Under the pieces are notes generated by a model. That model was not told the DNA's origin and did no database searches. It saw only the letters and a list, made by a program, of their open reading frames with translations. From the NCBI GenBank assembly GCA_031260345.1, contig JAIRKA010000037.1, positions 1 to 38,785 on the forward strand: 38,785 nt of DNA, given 5' to 3'. Below are positions 27,747-36,746 of this stretch, one piece after another (the stretch's first letter is position 1; the number at the start of each line of letters is the position of its first letter). This stretch comes from Methanosarcinales archaeon. GTDB taxonomy: Archaea > Halobacteriota > Methanosarcinia > Methanosarcinales > Methanosarcinaceae. The position numbers were made by a program, and so were the translations under genes.

Positions 27747-29141
27747 TCATTCGCCGATGACGCTCATTTCGGAAATTCGAATTGAAGGCGTAATAATGCC
27801 GCCGACCGATCGAACATCTTTTCCGGCGCCGTCAATCTTCTTAAGCATTTCAAAAATATTTCCGGAAATCATCACGGATTTGATCGGCTTTGAAATTTCA
27901 CCGTTTTCAATTAAGAAAGCGTTGCGTCCTTCTACCGAGAAGTCTCCCGAGATCTCATTTGCCGTATGCGCGCCGATAACCGTGTTAATGTAAATGCCTT
28001 TTTTCGTTTCGGCAATCACGTCGCTTTGCGGGAACTTGATAATGAAATTGCTGAAATCGACGCTCGGCACGGATGAATAGGAATAGCGGTATCCGTTTCC
28101 GGTGCTTCTGACGCCGTCTTTGCCTGCCGTGTAGCTGTCATACAAATACGATTTCAGAACGCCGTTTTCAATCACACTCGTCCGCTGCGTCGGCGTTCCT
28201 TCATCATCAAAGGCACCGCTTGAAATGCCGCCGGCAAGCGTTCCGTCATCAATGATCGATAACTCCGAATTTGCGATTTCATCGCCGAGTCTTCCGACAA
28301 GTCCCGATCTTTCTTTTTGAATATTATCGGCGTCAACAGAAGGCGCAAGCGTATTTTCCAAAATGTCCGCGAATGAAAACGGATGGAAGATGACAGGCAT
28401 TTTCTCGGCACCGCATGTGATTCCTTTCAACGACTTTTTCGCTAAATCAGCGGCATTCCTGCCTACTCCGGTAAAATCAACGTCCTTTTTGCGCGAAACA
28501 TCATAATCATAAGCCGTTGAAACCTCTCCCGACTCCGTTGTCACATCGGCAAAACCCGATACGGCCGTTCCTTTCCTTTGAGCAGATAAACCGTTCGTAT
28601 TCATAATCATAAAGTATGAAACGGATCTTGAAAATCCGCCGGATGTCGGAATCATGTTTTTGATGCTTTTCACGCCTGAAATCATATCGGTCGCACATTC
28701 AATGCATTCTTCCAAACTCATTTCAACGATTTTGTCATCGAACAAGCCGCCGACTTCTTTATACCCTGCGCTTTTTTCGGGAAAACTCCTAAAGAACGGA
28801 TCAGCTTCCATCACTTTCGCCGAAGCGACCGCTGTCCTCACGGTGTTTTCCAAATCAGACATCAGATTCGTTCCGGCAAACCCGACAGCGCCGTTTACAG
28901 CCGCGCGGACACCGTAGCCTGCGCTTGTGCTTTGCTTCGCGGTTTCGATAATATCCTTCTTAAACTGAATGCTTGTCGATTCACCGATTGAGAAAACGAT
29001 TTCCGCTTCTGCCGCGCCGAGTTTTTCCGAAAGCTTCAGCGCTTTTTCAATTCCCGATTGAATTTCATCAATAGAGATCTTGTTTTCCGGAAACATTTTA
29101 TCCGCACCGTTTTTCGAATCGTTTATCGAATTGATTTTCAT
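27747..29141 (-). CDS. pmbA: TldD/PmbA family protein, TldE (PmbA) type
   Basis: Non-catalytic partner of the TldD metalloprotease. The track start 29237 lies inside tldD; ATG 29141 is right because GGAGGTG lies 7 nt before it and it follows the tldD TGA by a single base. 464 residues. Typical PmbA features: SIGESTSIQFKKDIIETAKQSTSAGYGVRAAV near the N-terminus, SSGAFDDEGTPTQRTSVIENGVLKSYLYDSYTAGKDG and the C-terminal GEISKPIKSVMISGNIFEMLKKI. It lacks the HExxxH zinc motif, as expected for TldE. Overlapping signals imply translational coupling with tldD. Stop TGA. Confidence 0.93.
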   Translation of the reverse strand: MKINSINDSKNGADKMFPENKISIDEIQSGIEKALKLSEKLGAAEAEIVFSIGESTSIQFKKDIIETAKQSTSAGYGVRAAVNGAVGFAGTNLMSDLENTVRTAVASAKVMEADPFFRSFPEKSAGYKEVGGLFDDKIVEMSLEECIECATDMISGVKSIKNMIPTSGGFSRSVSYFMIMNTNGLSAQRKGTAVSGFADVTTESGEVSTAYDYDVSRKKDVDFTGVGRNAADLAKKSLKGITCGAEKMPVIFHPFSFADILENTLAPSVDADNIQKERSGLVGRLGDEIANSELSIIDDGTLAGGISSGAFDDEGTPTQRTSVIENGVLKSYLYDSYTAGKDGVRSTGNGYRYSYSSVPSVDFSNFIIKFPQSDVIAETKKGIYINTVIGAHTANEISGDFSVEGRNAFLIENGEISKPIKSVMISGNIFEMLKKIDGAGKDVRSVGGIITPSIRISEMSVIGE

Positions 29142-29142
29142 A

Positions 29143-30474
29143 TCAGGCACCTCCGACAGTTGCTTTTGAAATTGATATATGGGGGGCGCCATCCGTGACG
29201 GGCACGGTTTGCCCGGCTTTGCCGCAGTGGCCGGCATGCAGTTTGAGATCTTTTCCGACCATCTTAATCTGATTCAAAATGTCAAGCGTTTGTCCCGATA
29301 ATGAAACGTCGCGAACCAAATCGGTAATTTCGCCGTTTTTAATCATATAGCCTTTCTTGGCGTTGAATTGGAAAACGCCTTCTCCCGTATTGACCTGACC
29401 GCCGCGTGAGCCGATTAAATAAATGCCGTCTTTGATGTCTTCAAGCATTTCCTCAAACGCGGCGTCTCCTTTGTCGATGTAAGTGTTGCTCATTCGAACG
29501 ACAGGCATCGCGTAACTCTGAGCGCGCGAATTTCCTGAAACGCCTTCAAATGCACCGGCGGTTTCTCTGGAGTGCATATAAGAATTGAGAATTCCGTCTT
29601 TAATGAGAATGGTTTTTTCTGAGGGAACGCCTTCCGCATCAAACGGATAATAACCGTATTCATGAAGCGTCGGATCATCAATGACGGTAATTTGCGGTGA
29701 CGCAATTTGTTTTCCGAGTTTTCCCAAAAGCACGGAATCATTCTGCAGCACCAAATCCGCTTCTGACGCGTGGCCGACAGCTTCGTGCGTAAATACGCCT
29801 GCAAGCTCAGGGTCCAAAATAACCGGAAGAGCGCCGCCTTTCGGCGTTTTGGCCGCCAGCAATGACTTTGCAGTCTCTGCCGCCTGCTTCGCCAATTCAT
29901 ACGGGTCCTCTTTTTCAAAAATCTCATAACCGGAGATATTAAAGCGGCTTTCTCTGCCGGCCTGATAATTACTGCCGTCTGCCGCGACTGCCGATATCGC
30001 AAACCCGCTTCTGACAGTATTATATTCTCTTTCATCGCCTTCCGAATTCATAAAACGCGTTGTTAAAACAGCTTCGGAATATGAAACGCGGGTGCTTTTG
30101 ATGCCTTCAGCTTTTGCGTATTTCTCAATTTCGCGAAGCAGTTCAACTTTGTCTTCAATATTGATATCATTTGGATTGATTTTAATTTTAGGCATGCTGC
30201 CGACTTTTCTTTTCGGAACAGCGCCCAGAATTACTTTCTCTTTGGGCGTACTTCGGTTCATGGAAGCGGCCAATTCGGACGCGTTCCCTATGCCGACTTT
30301 CAAATCCGTTTCGCCGTCGATGGAGGTGTACCCCCAGGAGCCCCGGCAAAGCGCCCGAATTCCGGCGCCTTTTGAGCTGTTTTTGGAAATCGTTTCAAGT
30401 TTTCCGTTGTCTAAAACGATTGTCATGGAACGCCCTTCAATTTGATTGGCGTCATAATACTGAATTTGATCCAT
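29143..30474 (-). CDS. tldD: TldD metalloprotease
   Basis: Catalytic subunit of the TldD/TldE zinc protease, which in bacteria degrades unfolded peptides and trims leader peptides of modified peptides such as microcin B17. The 443 residues hold the HExxxH zinc motif in VFTHEAVGHASEADL near residue 230, preceded by an N-terminal domain with LETISKNSSKGAGIRAL. The C-terminal half shows GVSGNSRAQSYAMPVVRMSNTYI and GGQVNTGEGVFQF as in the family. GAGGA lies about 6 nt before ATG 30474. First gene of a two-gene operon with pmbA. Stop TGA. Confidence 0.94.
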   Translation of the reverse strand: MDQIQYYDANQIEGRSMTIVLDNGKLETISKNSSKGAGIRALCRGSWGYTSIDGETDLKVGIGNASELAASMNRSTPKEKVILGAVPKRKVGSMPKIKINPNDINIEDKVELLREIEKYAKAEGIKSTRVSYSEAVLTTRFMNSEGDEREYNTVRSGFAISAVAADGSNYQAGRESRFNISGYEIFEKEDPYELAKQAAETAKSLLAAKTPKGGALPVILDPELAGVFTHEAVGHASEADLVLQNDSVLLGKLGKQIASPQITVIDDPTLHEYGYYPFDAEGVPSEKTILIKDGILNSYMHSRETAGAFEGVSGNSRAQSYAMPVVRMSNTYIDKGDAAFEEMLEDIKDGIYLIGSRGGQVNTGEGVFQFNAKKGYMIKNGEITDLVRDVSLSGQTLDILNQIKMVGKDLKLHAGHCGKAGQTVPVTDGAPHISISKATVGGA

Positions 30475-30624
30475 TTTTTTCCTCTGTTTTTGAGAATGAA
30501 TTGAAATTATGTTATGATAAAATAATCTGATCGAAATTGGAGCTTATTTGTATTTTATTATTTGTATTCGCATTTCGTTTTTATGCCGGCTGTTTGTGTC
30601 ATTTTCATTATCGAGTAGGATAAA

Positions 30625-30635
30625 CTATATAAATT
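30625..30635 (+). promoter_or_regulatory. TATA box of the small membrane protein gene
   Basis: CTATATAAATT lies about 38 bases before the start codon at 30669, so the transcript should begin near 30652-30660 with a very short leader that includes the ribosome binding site. Confidence 0.5.
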
Positions 30636-30668
30636 TGGAAAAACTTTCACCTATTCAGGTGATTCGAA

Positions 30669-30872
30669 ATGGTTGATTTTAAAGAATTTAAAAAAATGGC
30701 ATGTGTTGCAGTGGTATCCATTATTCTCGCTGCTCTTATTTTTGCGTGGTACGCATTCGGCGCGCCGCTGACTCATCTTAATTTAGCAAATGATGTTTAT
30801 CAGTTTATCGTTGTCGGCGTCGGCGTTCTCATGTGCTTTGCCGTGTATATTTTATCCAAGCCGGAATTCTGA
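30669..30872 (+). CDS. Small hypothetical membrane protein (67 aa)
   Basis: Short protein with two hydrophobic segments: about 12-30 (CVAVVSIILAALIFAWYAF) and 44-62 (YQFIVVGVGVLMCFAVYIL). The N-terminus is MVDFKEFKKM and the C-terminus SKPEF. A good TATA box and a GGTGAT ribosome binding site 6 nt before ATG 30669 support it being real. The SD lies in the 3' arm of a perfect 6-bp hairpin. No family recognised. Divergent from tldD. Stop TGA. Confidence 0.75.
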   Translation: MVDFKEFKKMACVAVVSIILAALIFAWYAFGAPLTHLNLANDVYQFIVVGVGVLMCFAVYILSKPEF

Positions 30873-31550
<678 letters not shown>

Positions 31551-31570
31551 TTATTCCGATTGATTAAAAT

Positions 31571-31593
31571 ATCGGCTCAGCCGATCTTTTTTA
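31571..31593 (+). terminator. Intrinsic terminator after the Lsm gene
   Basis: ATCGGC-TCA-GCCGAT hairpin followed by CTTTTTT, 20 bases after the Lsm stop. It implies at least partial termination before eL37. Confidence 0.75.
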
Positions 31594-31752
31594 TTCAATT
31601 ATTGCTGAAAAATCGGCGCATTGTTCGCACATTTGCAGAATTCAGCGATTTTCAGCCGATGATTTTATATCATTCATTTCGTTTATCAATTTCAAATCAC
31701 GTTCATTCGTTATTTACGTTAATTTAATTATAATTTAAAAGGTGAAGAAGCA

Positions 31753-31932
31753 ATGGTTAAAGGAACGCCCTCAATGGGCCAGAATCAAAAACGCACGCAT
31801 ATGAAATGCAGAAGATGCGGCAGCACATCTTTCAACATCAGCACCAAACAGTGTGTTGCGTGCGGATTCGGAAGATCTGCCAAGTTAAGAGACTACAAAT
31901 GGGTTAGAAAGTCCAAATTAAACGGTGACTGA
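31753..31932 (+). CDS. rpl37e: Ribosomal protein eL37
   Basis: A 59-residue gene, one codon too short for the ORF track. The start [23 protein letters not shown] is the classic archaeal L37e N-terminus. Four zinc cysteines (Cys19, Cys22, Cys34, Cys37) in CRRCG...CVACG are intact, followed by the basic tail [15 protein letters not shown]. It is a large-subunit protein that binds 23S rRNA. GGTGA lies 7 nt before ATG 31753. Stop TGA. The neighbouring Lsm gene is a conserved archaeal partner. Confidence 0.97.
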   Translation: MVKGTPSMGQNQKRTHMKCRRCGSTSFNISTKQCVACGFGRSAKLRDYKWVRKSKLNGD

Positions 31933-31959
31933 GTTCATCGTTTATAACTTTCATTTTTC

Positions 31960-31985
31960 GGGCGGCGCGAAGCGGCGAACCGGAC
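31960..31985. repeat. Variant hairpin element (GCGC-GAA-GCGG type)
   Basis: GGGCGGCGCGAAGCGGCG shares the GAA loop, 3-bp inner stem (CGC/GCG) and G-G mismatch of the A-C hairpin family, but its outer stem is imperfect with a bulge. It is probably a diverged copy, lying just after eL37. Confidence 0.45.
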
Positions 31986-32020
31986 ATTTTAAAAAGCTTT
32001 CGTTTTTTCAAAAATCATAA

Positions 32021-32031
32021 CATATTTATGG
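32021..32031 (+). promoter_or_regulatory. TATA box of the type III toxin-antitoxin locus
   Basis: CATATTTATGG lies about 25-30 bases before the 36-nt ToxI-like unit, so predicted transcription starts at or just before that unit. Confidence 0.5.
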
Positions 32032-32054
32032 TTTACTTTCCTATTATTTTTTAA

Positions 32055-32090
32055 GCGGTGTACTCTACCCATAAGTGAGAACTGAAAAAG
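32055..32090 (+). ncRNA. toxI: ToxI-like antitoxin RNA unit (type III toxin-antitoxin), single 36-nt repeat
   Basis: The 36 bases between the TATA box and the terminator hairpin share ordered blocks with the bacterial ToxI repeat as remembered (GGTG, CTACC, TAAGTG, then an A-rich end with GAAA). Here they appear as GCGGTGTACTCTACCC, ATAAGTGAGAACTG and AAAAG. The length is exactly that of the ToxI repeat. ToxI units fold into a pseudoknot that wraps and blocks the toxin. Bacterial loci usually carry several tandem units; only one is seen here, with at most a poor partial match (GGTTTACTTTCCTA) at 32030. The position (promoter, unit, terminator, toxin gene) is the standard type III layout. Confidence 0.65.
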
Positions 32091-32091
32091 A

Positions 32092-32113
32092 GAGAGTGAA
32101 TTCATTCACTCTC
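32092..32113 (+). terminator. Hairpin between ToxI-like unit and toxin gene
   Basis: GAGAGTGAAT-TC-ATTCACTCTC is a perfect 10-bp stem with a 2-nt loop. In type III loci a leaky terminator sits exactly here and sets the antitoxin-to-toxin ratio. There is no strong T-run directly after it (CACCATTTCATATTTTTG), so read-through would be expected. Confidence 0.65.
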
Positions 32114-32142
32114 CACCATTTCATATTTTTGTTGAGGTTATT

Positions 32143-32676
32143 ATGGCTACCGATAGGTTTTCCTTTTTCATTCCGGATCCTGATTATTGCGACTACTTAA
32201 GGCAATTTGATTCACGCGTTCCCATTAACAGTGGTGATAAATCAAAAAGGCCTTTTATCGGTTTAGTATTTCAAATAAATGATTTTCAATACTATGCAGG
32301 ATTAGCTTCTCCTAAAGACAAGCATTCAAATATGAAAAACATGGCTGATTTCATAAAAATTAATAACGGTGATTGGGGTGTCATTAATTTGAATAATATG
32401 ATTCCTGTTCCTCAACGTTTATTGACAAAAGTCGATTTTTCTTTATTGTCTGTAGTGACCGCAGAAGATCGTCATTATAAAAACCTTTTACAAAACCAGC
32501 TGTCATGGTGTAATGAAATAAAAAATAAAGATTTCATTTTGGAAAAAGCTGAAAAATTATATTACAGCATTACAAATTACGAATCATGTTTTAGGAATAG
32601 ATGTTGTGATTATATTTTATTAGAGCAAGAGTGTTTGAAATATTGCAGTATAAACAAGATTAATCTGCGGGATTAA
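32143..32676 (+). CDS. toxN: ToxN/AbiQ-family endoribonuclease toxin (type III toxin-antitoxin)
   Basis: The 177-residue protein aligns end to end by eye with ToxN. FFIPDPDYCDYLRQFDSRVP matches the ToxN start (Y.KYLKEFDDKVP). KRPFIGLVFQINDFQYYAGLASPKDKH matches FIGIVLEI..HKYLAPLTSPKKWH, including the catalytic Ser-Pro-Lys (Ser56, Lys58; the ToxN Thr is Ala55 here). WGVINLNNMIPVP matches LGLINLKFMIPI, and YKNLLQNQLSW matches the later helix. ToxN cleaves mRNA at A-rich sites and is held inactive by ToxI RNA. GAGGT lies 4 nt before ATG 32143. The gene is AT-rich against its neighbours, suggesting acquisition. The stop codon TAA lies inside a terminator hairpin. Confidence 0.88.
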   Translation: MATDRFSFFIPDPDYCDYLRQFDSRVPINSGDKSKRPFIGLVFQINDFQYYAGLASPKDKHSNMKNMADFIKINNGDWGVINLNNMIPVPQRLLTKVDFSLLSVVTAEDRHYKNLLQNQLSWCNEIKNKDFILEKAEKLYYSITNYESCFRNRCCDYILLEQECLKYCSINKINLRD

Positions 32677-32686
32677 CTCTTTTTTT
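32660..32686 (+). terminator. Terminator overlapping the toxin stop codon
   Basis: TTAATC-TGCGG-GATTAA is a perfect 6-bp stem whose 3' arm contains the TAA stop of the toxin gene, followed by CTCTTTTTTT. Confidence 0.7.
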
Positions 32687-32897
32687 GTCTGCATTAATCT
32701 GTATTCACAGCAATTACCTATTGATTTAATATTAGAAAACTGTCGATCCGACAAATTGTTTGATACTTTTCAGCTTTCAGCCAAACTTCAAAAGCCAACA
32801 ATATATTGTTTTGAACCGCTAATTATTTTATAAAGCAAAATTTAAAAGAATGGACAGCATTAAAATTCTCTAAAGTTTAAAAATCGGGTGATTTATT

Positions 32898-34340
32898 TTG
32901 AAAGAAGAGTGTGGTGTTGCCGGTGTCATTATTCATGATCCCGCGCCGCCGACAAATATTGTTGCTTTTAAACTCTATTATGCGCTTTACGCATTGCAGC
33001 ACCGCGGTCAAGATTCAACAGGCATTGTCGTTTTTGACGGCTCTAAACCAAGATCTATCAAAAGCATGGGGCTGGTGTCCGAAGCTTACTCCCGTGACAC
33101 GCTGCAGAATATTGTCGGCTATGTCGGTGTCGGACATGTCCGAAACGCAACATACGGAACACAAACAATCGAGAATTGTCAGCCTTTCGTCCTCAATTTC
33201 AAAGGCGGCGTGATTGCGATTTCTCATAACGGCAATTTGGTTAACAGCGCGGAACTCAGAGATGAGCTTGAGTCCGAAGGACGCATTTTTACAACTGCTC
33301 TCGACGCCGAAATCATCGGTCTTCTTTTGGTTAAGGAATTATTAAGACATGAACCTGTTGACGCGATCAAAGGAGTCATGAGACGCATTGTCGGTTCTTA
33401 CGCTTTAACAATTATGATTAACGGCGATCTTTACGCTGTCCGCGACCCGATCGGAAACAAACCGATTTGTTACGGTGAAATCGAAGGCGGTTATGCGGCC
33501 GTTTCTGAAAGCGTTGCGCTTGATACAATTAAAGGGAAGCTCGTTCGTGATCTCAAGCCTGGGGAAATCATGATCTTTAAGAAAACGGGTGAGTTGGAAA
33601 GTGTCATGACAACTGAATGCGCTTTTTCAGCGCTCTGCGCTTTTGAATATATTTATTTTGCCCGTCCCGACTCCATTATTGACGGTCGGCTTGTTTATGC
33701 CGCCCGCGAAAGAATCGGAAAAGAACTTGCGCGAGAGCATCCGGCTGTTGCCGACATTGTTTCTCCCGTTCCCGACTCAGGCATTGCAGCCGCTATCGGC
33801 TACTCACGCGAGTCCGGTGTCAAATATCTTGAAGGCCTGATGAAAAACAGATACATCGGCAGAACTTTTATCTTGCCGCATCAGGAAATGCGTGAAATGG
33901 CCGTTCGCCTGAAGATGAATACGGTTGGTGAAAACCTCAAAGACAAGCGCGTTATTCTCGTTGACGACAGCGTTATCCGCGGCACGACTTCCCGCCGAAT
34001 TATCGACATGATAAGAGACGCGGGCGCCAAGGAGGTTCACCTTCGCGTTGCCAGCCCGCCGATTATCGGTCCCTGCTACCTCGGCATTGATATGCCGACG
34101 CGCGCCGAACTCATCGCAGCGAATAAAACAATTGACGGTATCTGCGCTGCCGTCAACGCCGATACAGTCGGTTATCTCAGCGCAGACGGACTTGTCAAAG
34201 CCATCGGCGTTGACAAAAGCAGGCTTTGCCTCGGCTGTATTACCGAATACTACCCCGTTCCGATTCCGGGCGAAAAATGCTATGGTGACAAGCAAAGCAA
34301 GATGGATGATTTTGTTTGGGAAGAAAAGAAGCCTGAGTGA
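32898..34340 (+). CDS. purF: Amidophosphoribosyltransferase
   Basis: First committed enzyme of purine synthesis: transfers glutamine amide nitrogen to PRPP. The start is TTG 32898 (GGTGAT 7 nt upstream), giving 480 residues. A 4-residue propeptide (MKEE) precedes the catalytic Cys5 (CGVAGVIIHDP), which becomes N-terminal after cleavage. The glutaminase domain contains HRGQDSTGIVV and GHVRNATYG. The PRPP loop is VILVDDSVIRGTTSRRI. Cysteines near the C-terminus (PIIGPCYLG, LCLGCITEYYP, plus ALCAF) fit the iron-sulfur-cluster form. TATA-like ATTATTTTATAAAG near 32822-32835. Stop TGA. Confidence 0.96.
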   Translation: MKEECGVAGVIIHDPAPPTNIVAFKLYYALYALQHRGQDSTGIVVFDGSKPRSIKSMGLVSEAYSRDTLQNIVGYVGVGHVRNATYGTQTIENCQPFVLNFKGGVIAISHNGNLVNSAELRDELESEGRIFTTALDAEIIGLLLVKELLRHEPVDAIKGVMRRIVGSYALTIMINGDLYAVRDPIGNKPICYGEIEGGYAAVSESVALDTIKGKLVRDLKPGEIMIFKKTGELESVMTTECAFSALCAFEYIYFARPDSIIDGRLVYAARERIGKELAREHPAVADIVSPVPDSGIAAAIGYSRESGVKYLEGLMKNRYIGRTFILPHQEMREMAVRLKMNTVGENLKDKRVILVDDSVIRGTTSRRIIDMIRDAGAKEVHLRVASPPIIGPCYLGIDMPTRAELIAANKTIDGICAAVNADTVGYLSADGLVKAIGVDKSRLCLGCITEYYPVPIPGEKCYGDKQSKMDDFVWEEKKPE

Positions 34341-34727
34341 AGCCCTTTGATATAAAAGGCTTTACTCATTTTGGTTTTGTGTTTTTCAAACTTGTCTGTC
34401 CTTTTAGTCTCTTTTTTAAAGCTTGTGCGGCTCACGCGCGGCGGCAGCGGCGAGGTAAATGCAAACTCGAGTTCGCAAATCGAACGGACGCAAGCATCTA
34501 TTAGAGCCTCTATTTTTATCGTGACCCTATTTTTAATGCCATATTATTTCTTGTTTTCAAGAATTAAATTCTTATAGGGTAATATCGCTTTGTATGTAGG
34601 ATATAATAAAACAAATAAAAAAGCTTGTTTATTTATCTGTAAAGCTTTTTCAAAAGGTTTCGTTTTTAACTTAATTTAAAGATCAGAGAATCGATTTTTA
34701 GAATTTTAAATTTTAGTGTGATAAAAA
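34341..34727. other. Intergenic region between purF and lonB
   Basis: 387 bases. It holds the purF terminator hairpin (AGCC-CTTTGATATAAAA-GGCT with internal TTT/AAA pairing, 34341-34361), an inverted copy of the GC-rich dispersed element (34425-34451) and AT-rich promoter DNA for lonB (about 34590-34680). The 68-codon ORF at 34371 covers the repeat and is not called. Confidence 0.6.
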
Positions 34728-36746
34728 ATGGAAACATTCAACAAACTCGCAGAACAAAAACCCGAAGATGGTCCGTTCTCTGAGGAAGCCACTCAAAAAA
34801 CGGATGTTGAAGCCGCTGAATGTCCCGGATCCGTCACAGAAACCGCGGAAACCGGATATGGCGGTCAGGGAATTAAAGAGATTCCGAATGATAATGAAGA
34901 TATCGAACTCGGATACAGCTTCAGCAATACGGGCGAAATCAGTGTTCCGCCGCTTTTGATCGATCAAATTTTGGGCCAGGAACCCGCTGTTGAAATTGTC
35001 AAAAAAGCGGCGCGTCAAAGACGTCACGTGATGATGATCGGAACGCCGGGTGTCGGCAAATCCCTTCTGGCAAAAGCGATGGCAGAGCTGCTCCCGAAAG
35101 AAGAACTTGAAGACATTTTGGTTTACCCGAATGCAGAAGACTCAAACAACCCGCGCATCCGCAGAGTGCCGGCCGGAAAAGGACGTGAAATCGTTGCCGC
35201 TCACCGTGCCGAAGCACAGAAAAAAGCGCAGTCAAAAACAATGATTTTAATGTTCTTGATTGTCGGTATCGTTATTTATACGATTTTTACCGGCCAAAGC
35301 ATTTTGATCGCCATTTTCATTTGCCTTTTGCTGCTGATGTTCGGACGCCAGTTTCTCGGGCGCGATGAAGCGCTCGTTCCGAAATTGCTGGTCTCAAATT
35401 ACAACAAACAGCAGGCACCTTACATTGACTCAACCGCCGCGCACGCGGGCGCGCTCCTCGGCGATGTCAGACACGACCCGTTCCAGTCCGGCGGCCTTGA
35501 AACACCGGCGCATGACCGTGTTGAAGCCGGAGACATTCACAAAGCACACAAAGGCGTTTTGTTTATGGACGAAATCAATCTCCTGAGCATTGAATCTCAG
35601 CAGAGTCTGCTGACCGCGCTTCAGGAAAAGGAATACGCGATTACCGGACAGTCCGAAAGAAGCTCGGGCGCGCTCGTCAAAACCGAACCCGTTCCCTGTG
35701 ACTTTATCATGGTTGCCGCAGGAAACATTGATGCTCTCCAAAAAATGCATCCGGCCCTTCGCTCCAGAATTAAAGGCTACGGTTATGAAGTCTACATGCG
35801 CGAATCCATACCAGATACGGCTGAAAACCGTGACAAATTTATCAGATTCGTCGCGCAGGAAGTGATGCGTGACGGACATATCCCTCAATTTGACGAGGAC
35901 GCCGTTAAGGAAATCATCCGCGAAGCCAAACGCCGTTCGGGACGCAAAGGTCAGTTGACATTGAAGTTAAGAGATCTGGGCGGTCTGGTCCGTGTGGCCG
36001 GCGACTTAGCGCGCGCTGACAACGCGCCGTTTACGACGGCTGATCACGTGCTGCGCGCCAAGAAGATTTCACGCTCCATTGAACAGCAGCTGGCTGACCG
36101 CTACTTGGAAAACAAGAAAGATTACGAATCCTTCCTCAAAGAAGGCGGCGAAATCGGGCGCGTCAACGGGCTTGCAGTGATCGGTGGCGACTCCGGAATC
36201 GTCCTCCCGATTTTATCGGAAGTAACACCTCCCATGTCAGGCGCTCAAGGCAATATTATCGCGACCGGCCAGTTAAGGACGATTGCACGTGAAGCCGTGA
36301 AGAACGTTTCCGCTGTGATTAAGAAAGTCACGGGCAAAGAAATCGAAGTGATTGACATTCACATTCAGTTTGTCGGAACATACGAAGGTGTCGAAGGAGA
36401 CAGCGCATCCGTTTCCATTGCGACCGCCGTGCTTTCCGCATATGAAAAGATCCCTGTCGATCAAACCGTCGCCATGACAGGTTCACTGTCTGTCCGCGGC
36501 GATGTTTTGCCTGTCGGCGGCGTCACCTACAAGATTGAAGCGGCAGCCCAGGCCGGCATTAAGAGAGTTATTATTCCAAAAGCCAACGAATCCGACGTGA
36601 TGATTGAAGATTCCTATAAGGACATCATTGAAATCATTCCGGTTTCAAACATTACGGAAGTCGTTGAACACGCGCTTATGGACGGCCCGAGGAAACAAGA
36701 GCTTCTTAAAAAATTGGAAGCGGCTTTGAAACCCGCCGACTCATAA
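34728..36746 (+). CDS. lonB: ATP-dependent protease LonB (archaeal, membrane-anchored)
   Basis: Hexameric AAA+ protease on the inner face of the membrane. Of its 672 residues, about 1-70 are an acidic, probably disordered leader. The AAA+ domain starts at IDQILGQEPAVEIVKKAARQRRH, with Walker A GTPGVGKS near residue 111. Two membrane segments inserted in the AAA+ domain (about 172-207: MILMFLIVGIVIYTIFTG and ILIAIFICLLLLMFG) are the LonB hallmark. Walker B is VLFMDEINLL. The protease dyad is Ser559 (EGDSASVS) and Lys602 (TYKIEAA), 43 residues apart as in archaeal Lon. No intein. GTGAT precedes ATG 34728. Stop TAA with a terminator after it. Confidence 0.96.
   Translation: METFNKLAEQKPEDGPFSEEATQKTDVEAAECPGSVTETAETGYGGQGIKEIPNDNEDIELGYSFSNTGEISVPPLLIDQILGQEPAVEIVKKAARQRRHVMMIGTPGVGKSLLAKAMAELLPKEELEDILVYPNAEDSNNPRIRRVPAGKGREIVAAHRAEAQKKAQSKTMILMFLIVGIVIYTIFTGQSILIAIFICLLLLMFGRQFLGRDEALVPKLLVSNYNKQQAPYIDSTAAHAGALLGDVRHDPFQSGGLETPAHDRVEAGDIHKAHKGVLFMDEINLLSIESQQSLLTALQEKEYAITGQSERSSGALVKTEPVPCDFIMVAAGNIDALQKMHPALRSRIKGYGYEVYMRESIPDTAENRDKFIRFVAQEVMRDGHIPQFDEDAVKEIIREAKRRSGRKGQLTLKLRDLGGLVRVAGDLARADNAPFTTADHVLRAKKISRSIEQQLADRYLENKKDYESFLKEGGEIGRVNGLAVIGGDSGIVLPILSEVTPPMSGAQGNIIATGQLRTIAREAVKNVSAVIKKVTGKEIEVIDIHIQFVGTYEGVEGDSASVSIATAVLSAYEKIPVDQTVAMTGSLSVRGDVLPVGGVTYKIEAAAQAGIKRVIIPKANESDVMIEDSYKDIIEIIPVSNITEVVEHALMDGPRKQELLKKLEAALKPADS

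Noticed and set aside
29142-29237. N-terminal 32 residues of the pmbA ORF
   Set aside because: They overlap tldD in another frame; a perfect SD and ATG 29141 mark the true start.
32030-32054. Second ToxI repeat upstream (GGTTTACTTTCCTA)
   Set aside because: It matches only the first part, is out of 36-nt register (27 bases from the next unit) and overlaps the expected promoter-to-start interval.
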